From contig NZ_CP031417.1 in the NCBI RefSeq assembly GCF_003367395.1, positions 992,001-1,056,000 on the forward strand: 64,000 nt of DNA. The letters run 5' to 3'. The notes under the pieces are model-generated. The model was not told the DNA's origin and searched no databases. It saw nothing but the letters and a program-made list of their open reading frames with translations. A program made the position numbers and the translations under genes. Source of the stretch: Pseudolabrys taiwanensis (GTDB lineage Bacteria > Pseudomonadota > Alphaproteobacteria > Rhizobiales > Xanthobacteraceae). Below are positions 36,428 through 45,464 of the stretch, one piece after another. Numbering within the stretch: position 1 is the stretch's first letter; the number at the start of each line of letters is the position of its first letter.

Positions 36428-36512
36428 GGCTGCGCAGCGTTTGACGACCGTCAGCGTCCGCATCGGCGGACGCGGGGCATGACACCTGCGAGGCGGAGCG
36501 GGCAGCGGTTCC

Positions 36513-38093
36513 ATGAGCGACGCGGACTACATCGTCGTCGGCAGCGGCATCAACGCGCTGGTGTGCGCGGCCATGCTCGGCGCCAAAGGCCGCAAGGTCC
36601 TGGTGCTCGAGCGCAACGAGCGCATCGGCGGCTGTATACGCACCGACGCCATCACTGCCCCCGCCTTCACGCATGATGTGATGGCGACGACGTTCGTGTT
36701 GTTCGTCACGTCGCCGGCCTTTGCCGCGCTGGGTCCCAAGCTCATCGAGCGCGGCCTGGCCTTCTGCGACAGCGAAACGCCGACCGGTGTCCTGATGCCG
36801 GACGGGCGCTACGCCGTGCTGTCGAAAGATCGGGCGCGCAATATCGCGCAGTTCGAGGCGCTGGCGCCCGGCGACGGCGGAACCTTCGATGCCGAAATGC
36901 AGCAATTCGGCGCCAACGCCGGTTTCGTCTTCGGCCTGCTTGGGGGCTCGCTGTGGTCGTGGCCGACGGCAAAGTTGATTGCGCGTGAGGCATGGCGACG
37001 GGGACTGCGCGGGCTCGCGACATTCTTCGGCGAAGCTTTGGCCAGCGGCCGCGCGCATCTGGAAACGCGCTATTCATCCGACGTTGTGCGGGCTCTGTTT
37101 GCGCCATGGGTGCTGCATTGCGGCATCGGGCCCGAGAGCGCCTATGGCGGCGAGATGGTGAAGGTCATCGGATTCGCGCTGGAGGCGGCGGGCGCGCCGA
37201 TCGTGAAGGGCGGGGCGCAAAATCTGCTCGACGCCTTCGCGAAGCTGATTGCGGATCAAGGCGGCAGTATTCGAACCGGCGCCGACGTCGAACGGGTGGA
37301 GTTGGATCGCGCGGGCCGGGCAACCGGCGTGCAGCTTGTCGGCGGGGGCCGTCTGTCGGCCGCGCAGGGCGTCATCTGCTCGGTCGCGCCAGATCAACTT
37401 TACCGGCGCTTTCTGAAAGATCGGCCGCTGCCGGAAGATGTCAGTGTCGGCCTGTCGCGCTTCCGCTACGGCAAAGGCGACATGCAGATCCACTACGCAT
37501 TGTCGGCGCCGCCACGCTGGAAGCATCCGGAACTGGGCAAGGTGGCGCTGCTGCATCTCACGCCCGGGCTCGATGGCGTCTCGCGCGCCAGCAACGAATG
37601 CGAACGCGGCTTGCTACCGGCGGTGCCCACCATTTGCGTCGGCCAGCCCACGGCCCTCGATCCCTCGCGGGCCCCGGAGGGCAAGGCGATCCTCTGGCTG
37701 CAATTGCCCGAGGCGCCGCGCGTCGTCAAAGGCGATGCGGCGAACGAAATCGACATACCAGCGGACGGCACGTGGACCGAGGCGTTGCGCGAGGCCTATG
37801 CCGATCGCGTCGAGGCGATCCTCGCACAGCACATCGAGAACTTCCGCGACGGCGTGATGGTGCGCCGCACCTATTCGCCGGCCGACCTCGCGGCGATGAA
37901 CGTCAACCTGGTCGGCGGCGATCCCTATGGCGGCTTCTGCGGGCTCGATCAGTTCTTCCTGTGGCGGCCGTTCAAGTCGTCGGTGAATCACAAGACGCAT
38001 GTGCCGGGGCTCTACCATATCGGTGCATCGACGCATCCGGGCCCAGGTCTCGGTGGCGGCTCCGGATTTCTGCTGGCGCAAGATATTGCCTGA
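36513..38093 (+). CDS. Phytoene dehydrogenase-like FAD oxidoreductase (paralogue 1)
   Basis: 526 residues. The N-terminal FAD motif is YIVVGSGINALVCAAMLGAKGRKVLVLERNERIGGCIRT and the C-terminal FAD-contact motif is GLYHIGASTHPGPGLGGGSGFLLAQDIA. It belongs to the CrtI/amine-oxidase-like group that also includes many non-carotenoid enzymes; no carotenoid genes are here. It follows the cyclase by 85 bp and is probably in the same transcript. A paralogue at 62103 is also near a cyclase gene. It may oxidise a hydroxylated or reduced heterocycle, but the reaction is unknown. Confidence 0.82.
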   Translation: MSDADYIVVGSGINALVCAAMLGAKGRKVLVLERNERIGGCIRTDAITAPAFTHDVMATTFVLFVTSPAFAALGPKLIERGLAFCDSETPTGVLMPDGRYAVLSKDRARNIAQFEALAPGDGGTFDAEMQQFGANAGFVFGLLGGSLWSWPTAKLIAREAWRRGLRGLATFFGEALASGRAHLETRYSSDVVRALFAPWVLHCGIGPESAYGGEMVKVIGFALEAAGAPIVKGGAQNLLDAFAKLIADQGGSIRTGADVERVELDRAGRATGVQLVGGGRLSAAQGVICSVAPDQLYRRFLKDRPLPEDVSVGLSRFRYGKGDMQIHYALSAPPRWKHPELGKVALLHLTPGLDGVSRASNECERGLLPAVPTICVGQPTALDPSRAPEGKAILWLQLPEAPRVVKGDAANEIDIPADGTWTEALREAYADRVEAILAQHIENFRDGVMVRRTYSPADLAAMNVNLVGGDPYGGFCGLDQFFLWRPFKSSVNHKTHVPGLYHIGASTHPGPGLGGGSGFLLAQDIA

Positions 38094-38181
38094 GCGTTTG
38101 TCCGGGCCGCGGGTTGCCAAGCTTTGCAGCATTCGCGGCGGCGGATGCTGCAATAATCGTCTTGGCGCCGTTCGGTGTTTC

Positions 38182-38199
38182 TTTTAGGCTTAAAATATT
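38182..38199. promoter_or_regulatory. A+T palindrome (MarR-type operator), site 4
   Basis: TTTTA-GGCT-TAAAATATT, about 65 bp before the first importer's binding-protein gene. A weak -35 TTGGCG (38162-38167) with a 17-bp spacer puts TAGGCT at the -10 position, inside the palindrome. The core TTTTAGGCTT is shared with site 6 before the second importer. Confidence 0.65.
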
Positions 38200-38261
38200 C
38201 GACGGTTGCCGTCGGCAGAGCGTAGAGTTTTGCCGTCGGATTGCAGCGCAAGGGGGATCCC

Positions 38262-39794
38262 ATGTTCAAGCCCACTCGTCGTGACACGCTCGCGCTCGGC
38301 GCGGGCGGCCTGATTGCCGGCCTGATCGGCCCGAACGGCTTTGCCGGCGCGGCAGTCGGCAACACGCTGACCATCGCCTTCAACGTCAACTTGCCTGCGT
38401 TCGATCCGACGGTCGGCCCGTCCGCCGTCAACCCGACCATCCAGGCGATCTATCGCTCGGTGTTCGACCAGTTCATCGCGCAGAAGCCGAACCTCGCCTT
38501 CGAGCCCGGATTGCTCACGGCCTGGGGCTGGAGCGACGACAAGAAGTCGATCTGGATGGACGTGCGCGAAGGCGTGACCTGGCACGACGGTTCGCCGTTC
38601 ACAGCGGAAGACGTTGCGTGGTCGTTGCAACGCGCCGGCGATGCGAAGACCGGCAATCCGATCCAATTCATCTGGGGCACGCTCGGCAACTTCAAGACCG
38701 AAGGCAAGCGCGTCACGGCTGATGCCAAGCAGTTCGACCCCGCGCTGTTCAAGTGGATGGCCTTCCTCACCGGCTACGTGCTGCCGAAGGCCTATTACGA
38801 AAAGGTCGGCGCTGAAGGCTTCGAAAAGAAGCCGATCGGCACCGGCCCGTATATGGTCGACGAGTATCAGGGCAACGCCTTCCTGCGGCTCAAGGCCAAT
38901 CCGAAATATTGGGGCGGCAAGCCGGCCTTCGAGACCGTGGTGTTCAAGTTCGTCACCGATGCCACCAGCCGCGTCGCCGAGATCGAAAGCGGTTCGTCCG
39001 ATCTGACGCTGGAAATTCCCTACGAGGAATATGACCGCCTGAAGGCCAAGAAGGGTTTGGCCGGCGTCGCCACGCCGATCTCCGACATCGGCATGATCTT
39101 CATCAACAACGACGCCAATATCCCGAAGGACGTGCGCCTCGCCGCGCATCACGCCATCGACAAGCAGGCGATCGTGAAGCGGCTGCTGCGCGGCTACGGC
39201 GTGCCGATCGATACGTTGCAGGCGCCGGAATACGAGGCTTACGACCCGACCATCAAGGTCGGCTACGACGAGAAGAAGGCGGCCGCCTTGATGAAGTCGG
39301 CCGGCTTCGGCCCCGACAAGCCATACAAGACCACGATTCAGACGACGCGCGGCCTCAAGCCGAAAGACTACGAGATGATCCAGGCGATCGTCGGCATGTG
39401 GCGCAAGATCGGCATCGACGCGCAGATCGAAGTTTACGAGGTTGCCAAGCATTTCGAGCTGCGCACTTCGCATAAGCTGGCGCCCTTCGCCTTCTACAAC
39501 TGGGGCAATGCCATCGGCGATCCATCGACCTCGACCGGCCACGCGATGTTTTCGATGTCGCCGCACTCAAGCTGGAAGACGCCCGACGTCGACGCCAAGA
39601 TCGGACCGCTGTGGGGCGAGCCGGACGAGAAGAAGCGCATCGCCGGCTACAAGGCGGCGGAAAAATATATCGCGGAGCAGGGCGCGGTGATCCCGTTGCT
39701 GCAATACGTGCAGCCGATCGTGTTCAAGGCCGAGCTGAAGGTTACGCCGAACATCTCCGGTGCGATGCAGCCGACGCTTGTGAAGAAGGCTTGA
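38262..39794 (+). CDS. Oligopeptide/dipeptide-type substrate-binding protein, importer 1
   Basis: 510 residues, solute-binding family 5 (DppA/OppA/NikA fold). The Tat-type signal is TRRDTLALGAGGLIAGLIG near the N-terminus. A ribosome site AAGGGGGA lies just before ATG 38262; the in-frame start at 38241 is less likely. Typical blocks are VTWHDGSPFTAEDVAWSLQRA and KPIGTGPYMVDEY. It delivers a ligand to the permeases 39963 and 40963. In the island it may bind the aromatic compound or an amino-acid conjugate of it (inference). It is 43% or so similar by eye in layout to the second importer's receptor. Confidence 0.9.
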   Translation: MFKPTRRDTLALGAGGLIAGLIGPNGFAGAAVGNTLTIAFNVNLPAFDPTVGPSAVNPTIQAIYRSVFDQFIAQKPNLAFEPGLLTAWGWSDDKKSIWMDVREGVTWHDGSPFTAEDVAWSLQRAGDAKTGNPIQFIWGTLGNFKTEGKRVTADAKQFDPALFKWMAFLTGYVLPKAYYEKVGAEGFEKKPIGTGPYMVDEYQGNAFLRLKANPKYWGGKPAFETVVFKFVTDATSRVAEIESGSSDLTLEIPYEEYDRLKAKKGLAGVATPISDIGMIFINNDANIPKDVRLAAHHAIDKQAIVKRLLRGYGVPIDTLQAPEYEAYDPTIKVGYDEKKAAALMKSAGFGPDKPYKTTIQTTRGLKPKDYEMIQAIVGMWRKIGIDAQIEVYEVAKHFELRTSHKLAPFAFYNWGNAIGDPSTSTGHAMFSMSPHSSWKTPDVDAKIGPLWGEPDEKKRIAGYKAAEKYIAEQGAVIPLLQYVQPIVFKAELKVTPNISGAMQPTLVKKA

Positions 39795-39812
39795 CGGGGC
39801 GATGATTTCTCT

Positions 39813-39908
39813 CTCCGTTCGTCCCCGCCAAGGCGGGGACCCAGGAGCCGTGCAACGAGCCTATATGCATGTGGCCCTGGATTCCCGGTTGCGCGGGAAT
39901 GAGCGGAG
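39813..39908. repeat. Palindromic intergenic repeat, family B, copy 3
   Basis: CTCCGTTCGTCCCCGCC ... GCGGGAATGAGCGGAG, with inner GGGACCCAGGAGCC and GGCCCTGGATTCCC parts. It lies between the binding-protein gene and the first permease of importer 1, where stem-loops commonly stabilise the upstream mRNA and lower expression of the permeases. Confidence 0.8.
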
Positions 39909-39962
39909 TGTGTGGGGCGATGTCTGTTGGATTCGGACCAGCCGCGACTTAGTTGCCTGTCA

Positions 39963-40970
39963 ATGATCGCTTCGGTTCTGGCAAAGCGGGCCGTCATGGC
40001 CATCGTGACGCTTTTCGGCGTCGCGGTGGTCGTCTTCCTGTTGCTCCGTGTCGCGCCGGGCGATCCCGTCGCCATGATGATCGGAGCCGGTGCGAGCGCA
40101 GCCGATATCGCCGATCTGCGCGCGCGCTACGGGCTCGATCAACCGCTGCTGGTGCAGTTCGGCATCTGGCTCGCCGGCGTCGTGCGGGGCGACTTCGGCG
40201 TCTCGATCTCGCTGCGCCGCGACGTGCTCGAACTGCTGGCTGAGCGCCTGCCGGCGACGCTCGAGCTCGCCGGGCTTGCTTGCACCGTCGCGGTGCTGGT
40301 CGGCGGGGCGGTTGCCGTCGCCGGCACCTTGTTGCGACGGCGGACCGGGGAAGCCGTGCTCGACGGCGTCAACGGCCTGCTGCTGGCCGTGCCGGATTTC
40401 GTCTGGGCGCTCGCCTTCGTGTTGTTGCTCGGCGTCTTGTGGCCGGTGCTGCCTTTGTCCGGCCGCATGGATCCGGCGGTCAGCGGGCCGTTCGTCACGC
40501 GCTTTTATCTGACCGAGAGTGTGCTCACCGGCCGTTTCGCGCTCGCCGGCGATCTCATCGCGCACATGACCATGCCGGTGCTGGCCCTCGCATTGCCGCT
40601 CGCCGCGGTGATCGCCCGCATCCTCAAGGACGGTCTGAGCGAAGCCATGGTGCAGGACTACGTGCTGCTGGCGCGGGTGAAGGGCATGTCGGAACTGCGC
40701 CTCGTCGTCGGCGAGGCGCTGCGCAATGCGGTCGGGCCGACTTTGGCGCTGACCGGCGTGCAGTTCACCTTCTTGATCGGCGGCACCGTCATCGTCGAAC
40801 GCATCTTCGCTTATCCGGGCATTGGCTCGATGGCGATCGATGCGGTGATCAACCGCGATCTGCCGCTCATTCAGGGGCTCGTGCTGGTGTTCGGCGCTTT
40901 GTTCATCCTGGTCAACCTCGCGGTCGATCTTGCGGTCGTTGGTCTGAACCCGCGGCTGCGCCATGGCTGA
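39963..40970 (+). CDS. Dipeptide-type ABC permease (DppB-like), importer 1
   Basis: 335 residues with six membrane helices. The N-terminal helix (AKRAVMAIVTLFGVAVVVFLLLRVAPGDP) and the coupling-loop region ending VERIFAYPGIGSMAIDAVINRDLPLIQG are DppB signatures. ATG 39963 (MIASVLAK) is chosen over the GTG at 39912 because it begins directly at the helix. Its stop overlaps the next permease start by 8 bp, so B and C are coupled. Confidence 0.9.
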   Translation: MIASVLAKRAVMAIVTLFGVAVVVFLLLRVAPGDPVAMMIGAGASAADIADLRARYGLDQPLLVQFGIWLAGVVRGDFGVSISLRRDVLELLAERLPATLELAGLACTVAVLVGGAVAVAGTLLRRRTGEAVLDGVNGLLLAVPDFVWALAFVLLLGVLWPVLPLSGRMDPAVSGPFVTRFYLTESVLTGRFALAGDLIAHMTMPVLALALPLAAVIARILKDGLSEAMVQDYVLLARVKGMSELRLVVGEALRNAVGPTLALTGVQFTFLIGGTVIVERIFAYPGIGSMAIDAVINRDLPLIQGLVLVFGALFILVNLAVDLAVVGLNPRLRHG

Positions 40971-41862
40971 TGTTGCTGGCACCACGCCGCGCGCCGACGC
41001 CGCGCCAAGCCGCCTGGCCAAGACCGTGCGTGCGTTGCTCGCGCAGCCCAAGGTCGTCTGGGGCGGCGGCTTTATCCTGTTTCTGATCGTATTGGCGTTC
41101 CTGGCGCCGTTCGTCGCGCCGCATGATCCGCTGGCGCAGGACCTCATGTCCGGCACCTTGCCGCCGATCGGTTTCGCCGAGCACGACGCGAGCTTCATTC
41201 TCGGCACCGACGATCTCGGCCGCGACGTGCTCTCGCGCCTGATCTACGGCACGCGCGTCGCGCTTACCGTCGCCTTCGTTGCGGCGATCCTCGCCGCCGT
41301 GGCCGGGACGCTGCTTGGCATGCTCGCCGGCTATTACGGCGGCGTCATCGACGCCATTGTCTCGCGTTTGATCGAGATCTGGATGGCGTTCCCGCCGGTG
41401 CTGCTGTCGATCCTGGTCGTCGCCATCATGGGCTCGGGCGTTACCTCCGTCATCGCCGCCATCGCCATCATCGACTGGACCCGCTTTGCCCGCGTGGTGC
41501 GCGCGGAGACCATGGCGCAGGCGCAGGCCGACTACGTCACCGCCGCGCGCACGCTCGGTTTCTCTCGGTTGGCGATCCTGTTTCGCGAGATACTGCCGAA
41601 CGTCGCGCCGGTGCTGCTGGCGTTGCTGACCTTGGAGATGGGCATCGCCGTGATCGTCGAGGCGATCTTGTCCTTCGTCGGCCTGTCGGTGTCGTCGGAC
41701 ACGCCGACCTGGGGCGGCATGATCGCGCAAGGCCGGCAGATCATCTATCAGGCTTGGTGGGTATTCGCGGCGCCGCTGACGGCGCTGTTCCTGACCGTGC
41801 TTGCCTTCAATCAGCTCGGCGATGGCTTGCGCCGCGCGCTCGATCCGGTGATGCAGCGATGA
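40963..41862 (+). CDS. Dipeptide-type ABC permease (DppC-like), importer 1
   Basis: 299 residues with about six membrane helices. It has the LGTDDLGRDVLSRLIYGTRVAL block and the coupling loop YVTAARTLGFSRLAILFREILPNVAPVLL characteristic of DppC/OppC. It forms the channel with the preceding permease. The stop shares an ATGA overlap with the first ATPase gene. Confidence 0.92.
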   Translation: MADVAGTTPRADAAPSRLAKTVRALLAQPKVVWGGGFILFLIVLAFLAPFVAPHDPLAQDLMSGTLPPIGFAEHDASFILGTDDLGRDVLSRLIYGTRVALTVAFVAAILAAVAGTLLGMLAGYYGGVIDAIVSRLIEIWMAFPPVLLSILVVAIMGSGVTSVIAAIAIIDWTRFARVVRAETMAQAQADYVTAARTLGFSRLAILFREILPNVAPVLLALLTLEMGIAVIVEAILSFVGLSVSSDTPTWGGMIAQGRQIIYQAWWVFAAPLTALFLTVLAFNQLGDGLRRALDPVMQR

Positions 41863-42737
41863 GTACGCCGCTTCTAACCGTATCGCACCTGACCGCCGTC
41901 ATCGGCGGCAAGCGCCACATGCCGGTGCTGCGCGACGTATCGCTCGAGATCGGCCGCGGCGAAGTGCATGGCCTGGTCGGCGAAAGCGGCGCCGGCAAGT
42001 CGACCATCGCCAAGGCCATTCTCGGCATCCTGCCGCACGGCATCCGCATCACCGGCGGCAGCATCGCGCTCGAGGGCGAAGACCTGCTCAAGCTCGACCC
42101 GGCGGCGCTCCGACGCAAGCTCGGGCCGGCGGTGTCGCTGATCCCGCAGGATCCGCTGACGGCGCTCAATCCCGGCCGCCGCATCGAGGCGCAACTCACC
42201 GACGGCCTGCGCTTGTGGAAGGGCATGAGCGCCAAGCAGGCGCATGAGCGCGCTTTGCAGTTGCTCGAAGAGGTGCAGATGCGCGAACCGGCGCGCGTCA
42301 TGCGCAGCTTTCCGCACGAGCTGTCGGGCGGCATGCGCCAGCGCGTGCTCATCGCCGCGGCCTTCGCGCTCGAACCGAAGCTGGTGATCGCGGACGAACC
42401 GACCACCGCGCTCGACGTCACCGTGCAGAAGCAGATCCTGCGCCTCATCCGCAATATGCAGGAGCGGCACGGTACCGGCGTCGTCTTCGTCACGCACGAT
42501 CTCGGCGTGGTGGCACAGATCTGCGATCGCGCAACCTTGCTCTACATGGGCAAAGTGATGGAGCAGGGCCTCGTGCGCGACCTGCTCGACCAGCCGCGGC
42601 ACGCTTACACAAAGGCGCTGATGGCGGCTTGCCCCCGTTACGATGAGCCCGGACGCGGTCTCGCGCCGGTACCGGAAGCCGTGTTCGCCGCCTGCCGCGC
42701 GGAGATCGCCGCGTTCGATCGTGAGGTGCAGCCATGA
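41859..42737 (+). CDS. ABC ATPase (DppD-like), importer 1
   Basis: 292 residues. Walker A GESGAGKS, signature LSGGMRQRV, Walker [13 protein letters not shown] and switch THDLGVV are present. ATG 41859 overlaps the permease stop (ATGA); the longer open frame upstream overlaps the permease and is rejected. The C-terminal Cys-rich stretch seen in many DppD-type ATPases (GCxFxPRC) is absent, with the protein ending soon after KALMAACPRYDEPGRG. It works as a heterodimer with the DppF-like ATPase at 42921. Confidence 0.9.
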   Translation: MSTPLLTVSHLTAVIGGKRHMPVLRDVSLEIGRGEVHGLVGESGAGKSTIAKAILGILPHGIRITGGSIALEGEDLLKLDPAALRRKLGPAVSLIPQDPLTALNPGRRIEAQLTDGLRLWKGMSAKQAHERALQLLEEVQMREPARVMRSFPHELSGGMRQRVLIAAAFALEPKLVIADEPTTALDVTVQKQILRLIRNMQERHGTGVVFVTHDLGVVAQICDRATLLYMGKVMEQGLVRDLLDQPRHAYTKALMAACPRYDEPGRGLAPVPEAVFAACRAEIAAFDREVQP

Positions 42738-42760
42738 CGAGGAGCGCGCTTGCTTTCTCT

Positions 42761-42901
42761 GTCATTCCGGGGCGGACGCCGAAGCCCGCAGGGCGAAGGC
42801 GGACGAACCCGGAATCCAGTAACCCCTGTCTGCCCGTAACGAACGATCGCGGGTTACTGGATTCCGGCTCTCGCTCGCGATGCTCGCTCGGCCGGAATGA
42901 C
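42761..42901. repeat. Palindromic intergenic repeat, family C, copy 1
   Basis: Opens GTCATTCCGGGG and closes GGCCGGAATGAC. Inside, CCGGAATCCAGTAACCC (42809-42825) and its exact inverse complement (42851-42867) form a perfect 17-bp stem with a 25-bp loop. It is inserted between the two ATPase genes of importer 1, an operon-internal place. Shares ends with the copy at 61969. Confidence 0.85.
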
Positions 42902-42920
42902 CATATCCAGGATGCCGCCC

Positions 42921-43748
42921 ATGGCTGAAGGGCTGATCGATGCGCGCGGCGTTACGGTCGCCTACGAGCAACGCGGCATCTTCGGCAAGCGCCTGGAGCC
43001 GAAGCCCGTGCTGCACGGCGTCGATCTGACGATCGGCCGCGGCGAGACGGTCGGCATTGTCGGCGAGTCAGGCTCGGGCAAGACGACGCTCGGCCGCGCG
43101 CTGCTCGGGCTGGTGCGGCCGAGCAGCGGCTCGATCCATTTCGAGGGCCAGGAAATCACCGGTCTGTCGGAGGAGGCGATGCGGCCGCTGCGGCGGCGCA
43201 TGCAGATGATCTTCCAGGACCCGATGTCCTCGCTCAATCCGCGGCGCACCATCCGAAGCATCCTCACCGGCCCCTTGCTGCTGCACGGCTTGGCGAAGAG
43301 CCGCACCGAGGCGGAGACGCGCGTGCGCGCGGTGCTCGACCGTGTCGGCCTGCCGCTCGCGGCGCTCGAGCGTTATCCGCATGAACTGTCCGGCGGTCAG
43401 CGCCAGCGTGTCGGTATTGCCCGCGCCGTCGTGCTCGAGCCGGACTTCGTGCTCGCCGACGAGATCGTGTCCGGGCTCGATGTATCGACGCAGGCGCAGG
43501 TTCTTCAGTTGCTCGGTCAGCTCAAGCGCGACCTGCATCTGTCGATGGCTTTCATCAGCCACGATCTGTCGGTCGTGCGCGCGGTCTGCGATCGCGTCTA
43601 CGTGCTCGCGGGCGGCCGCGTGGTCGAGCAGGGCGCATGCGAGCGCGTCTTCGCGGCGCCGCAGGACGCCTACACGCGCACGCTCATCGACGCCATCCCG
43701 CTGCCGGTGATCGATCCGACGTGGTTGGAGCGGCGGCCCCAAAGCTGA
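42921..43748 (+). CDS. ABC ATPase (DppF-like), importer 1
   Basis: 275 residues. Walker A GESGSGKT, LSGGQRQRV signature, Walker [13 protein letters not shown] and SHDLSVV are present. The ATG at 42921 has AGGA about 8 bp upstream; in-frame starts at 42897 and 42912 are possible. It is the partner of the DppD-like ATPase and last gene of importer 1, separated from it by a palindromic repeat. A second repeat follows its stop, consistent with an operon end. Confidence 0.9.
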   Translation: MAEGLIDARGVTVAYEQRGIFGKRLEPKPVLHGVDLTIGRGETVGIVGESGSGKTTLGRALLGLVRPSSGSIHFEGQEITGLSEEAMRPLRRRMQMIFQDPMSSLNPRRTIRSILTGPLLLHGLAKSRTEAETRVRAVLDRVGLPLAALERYPHELSGGQRQRVGIARAVVLEPDFVLADEIVSGLDVSTQAQVLQLLGQLKRDLHLSMAFISHDLSVVRAVCDRVYVLAGGRVVEQGACERVFAAPQDAYTRTLIDAIPLPVIDPTWLERRPQS

Positions 43749-43760
43749 GTCTGTTAGTTG

Positions 43761-43850
43761 TCCGCTCGTCCCCGCGAAAGCGGGGACCCAGCGATGAGGC
43801 GCATACTCGTCAAGTCGCGCTGAATTCCCGCTTGCGCGGGAATGAGCGGA
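43761..43850. repeat. Palindromic intergenic repeat, family B, copy 4
   Basis: TCCGCTCGTCCCCGCGAAAG ... CTTGCGCGGGAATGAGCGGA. It lies between the convergent end of importer 1 and the HpaI-type aldolase gene. Confidence 0.8.
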
Positions 43851-43859
43851 GTTTGGCGC

Positions 43860-44633
43860 TCAGGTTTTGCCCGTACGGGACTTCGCCTTGGCTGGCGCGG
43901 CCTTGCGGAATTGCTGCACGGCGCTGCCGAAGCCGTGGATGATGACGTCGATGTCGCTCGCGACCGTCACGAGCGCATAGCCCTCGGCGGCGCGTTTCGC
44001 GGCCGCGTCGGCATTCATCGTATAGATCGCGCAGGCGATGCCGGCTTTCTGACAAGCCTTGAGCACACTGCGGCAGGCGCCGTCCGTGTCCGTCGTGCCG
44101 AGCGACAGCATCAGATCGCCGGTGCCGATCAGCACGAAATCGACGCCGGGCGTGGCCGCGATCTCCGCCGCTTTCTTCACGCCGCGCGCGGTCTCGATCA
44201 TCACGCCGACGACGGTGCGCTCATTGGCGGCGACACAGTAATCGATGAAACCGGTCGCCAGCGGGCGCACGCCGCCGCCCGAGCGGTTGCCGTGCGGCGG
44301 AAAACGCGCGGCGGCTACAGCCTGCGCGGCTTCCTCGGCGCTTTCCACGAGCGGCACGATGACGCCCTCGGCACCGGCATCGAGCGCCTGGCCGATCGCG
44401 AGCGGCGCGTTCTCACCGACGCGCACCAGCGCCGGCGTGCCGGGCGCGACCGCACCGACAGCCTGTTCGAGCGTGGCGCGATCCCACAGGCCGTGCTGCA
44501 TGTCGATCACGATCACGTCGGCGCGCGCCTGGCGCGACAGCTCGACGATCGTCGGCGAACCGACCGACATCCACAAAGCCGCGAGCGGCTGCCGGCCGAG
44601 GCGGCGGCGCAGAGGCGTCTCGTTGTCGGTCAA
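43860..44633 (-). CDS. HpcH/HpaI-family aldolase
   Basis: 257 residues. It has the metal-dependent class II pyruvate-type aldolase features: LWMSVGSPTIVELSRQARADVIVIDMQHGLWD, an Arg in LVRVGENA, GVIVPLVESAEEA, and the metal-ligand Glu in VVGVMIETARGVKKAAEIAATPGVDFVLIGTGDL. Such enzymes cleave 4-hydroxy-2-oxo acids to pyruvate and an aldehyde. It is 23 bp downstream of a GntR gene in the same direction, so likely under its control. The placement suggests breakdown of an aliphatic fragment of the substrate; the true substrate is unknown. Confidence 0.87.
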   Translation of the reverse strand: MTDNETPLRRRLGRQPLAALWMSVGSPTIVELSRQARADVIVIDMQHGLWDRATLEQAVGAVAPGTPALVRVGENAPLAIGQALDAGAEGVIVPLVESAEEAAQAVAAARFPPHGNRSGGGVRPLATGFIDYCVAANERTVVGVMIETARGVKKAAEIAATPGVDFVLIGTGDLMLSLGTTDTDGACRSVLKACQKAGIACAIYTMNADAAAKRAAEGYALVTVASDIDVIIHGFGSAVQQFRKAAPAKAKSRTGKT

Positions 44634-44656
44634 AATGGGATTCCTCGAGAAGGGCG

Positions 44657-45376
44657 TCAGGCGCCGGTCCGGCGCTCGTGCGCCAAATCCGGCTGCTGTC
44701 GTTTGGCGTGGCCGGTGAAGAAGCTGCGCTCGGCGTCGAGGATGAAGGCCATCATCAGCGCCTCCACCGCCGCGGCATCGCGGCGAATGAACGCGTTGAC
44801 GATTTTCTCCAGCCCCTCGACCACGATGTCCTGTGTCTCCGGATCGTCCAGCGTGCCGAGCCGCACGATCTGAACCTGGTCGACAAAGCGCTGGATCGTC
44901 GCGGCCATGCGCCAGTTCGGCTCGGCCGCAAGCCAGGTGGCGCGGAACAGCCGATTGGCGGCGGCGAGTTCGTCGAAGTCGCGCACAGCATGCGCTTTCT
45001 TGGCGCGTGCGAGCGCTTCCCGCAGCGCCGCTTCGCTCTCCGCCGTCAGATTGCGCGCGGCGTTGGCGGCGGCGCGCGGCTCCAGCAGCTTGCGCACCTC
45101 GAAGATGTCCTTGATGTCCTTGAGCGACAAAGTCGGCAGCACGAAGCCGCGCGTGGTGCCGACGAGATAGCCTTCGTTCACCAGTTGCAGCAGCGCCTCG
45201 CGCACCGGCATGCGCGACACGCCGAGCTTGTTGGCGATGTCGACGTCGACCAGCCGATCCTCCGGTCCGATCTCGCCGTGCTGAAGCTGGGTGCGGATGG
45301 ACTCGCGGATCTGCTCGCGGAGTGAGTTCGGCCGCAGGGGCAGGGGCGCGCGCCCGTCAAGAGTGTCGTCTGTCAT
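44657..45376 (-). CDS. GntR-family (FCD) transcriptional regulator 1
   Basis: 239 residues. Winged helix at the N-terminus (LRPNSLREQIRESIRTQLQHGEI; LGVSRMPVREALLQLVNEGYLV) and an all-helical FCD ligand-binding domain (DIFEVRKLLEPRAAANAARN ... ). FadR/VanR-type regulators that bind carboxylate or metabolite ligands. It is in an operon with the HpaI-type aldolase, and an inverted repeat lies just upstream. A second FCD-GntR is at 55305. Confidence 0.92.
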   Translation of the reverse strand: MTDDTLDGRAPLPLRPNSLREQIRESIRTQLQHGEIGPEDRLVDVDIANKLGVSRMPVREALLQLVNEGYLVGTTRGFVLPTLSLKDIKDIFEVRKLLEPRAAANAARNLTAESEAALREALARAKKAHAVRDFDELAAANRLFRATWLAAEPNWRMAATIQRFVDQVQIVRLGTLDDPETQDIVVEGLEKIVNAFIRRDAAAVEALMMAFILDAERSFFTGHAKRQQPDLAHERRTGA

Positions 45377-45402
45377 TGCTAAACTGTCGATTGCGATTCA
45401 GG

Positions 45403-45420
45403 ATATTGTATCCAGTATCA
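45403..45420. promoter_or_regulatory. Inverted repeat before GntR 1 (candidate operator)
   Basis: GATATTG-TATC-CAGTATC: 7-bp arms with one mismatch, 27 bp upstream of the GntR 1 start. Autoregulatory sites of FCD-GntR proteins often have a GTAT-rich core like this. It shares the CAGTAT half with the palindrome at 56032 before GntR 2, so cross-regulation is possible. Confidence 0.5.
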
Positions 45421-45464
45421 CGGGCAAGCCAAGCCGGCGGCGGCATAGGCGCCATGCCCGGCTC

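Noticed and set aside
36513..38093. Carotenoid synthesis gene
   Set aside because: The phytoene-dehydrogenase likeness is at superfamily level; no crtB, crtE or other pigment genes are near either copy.
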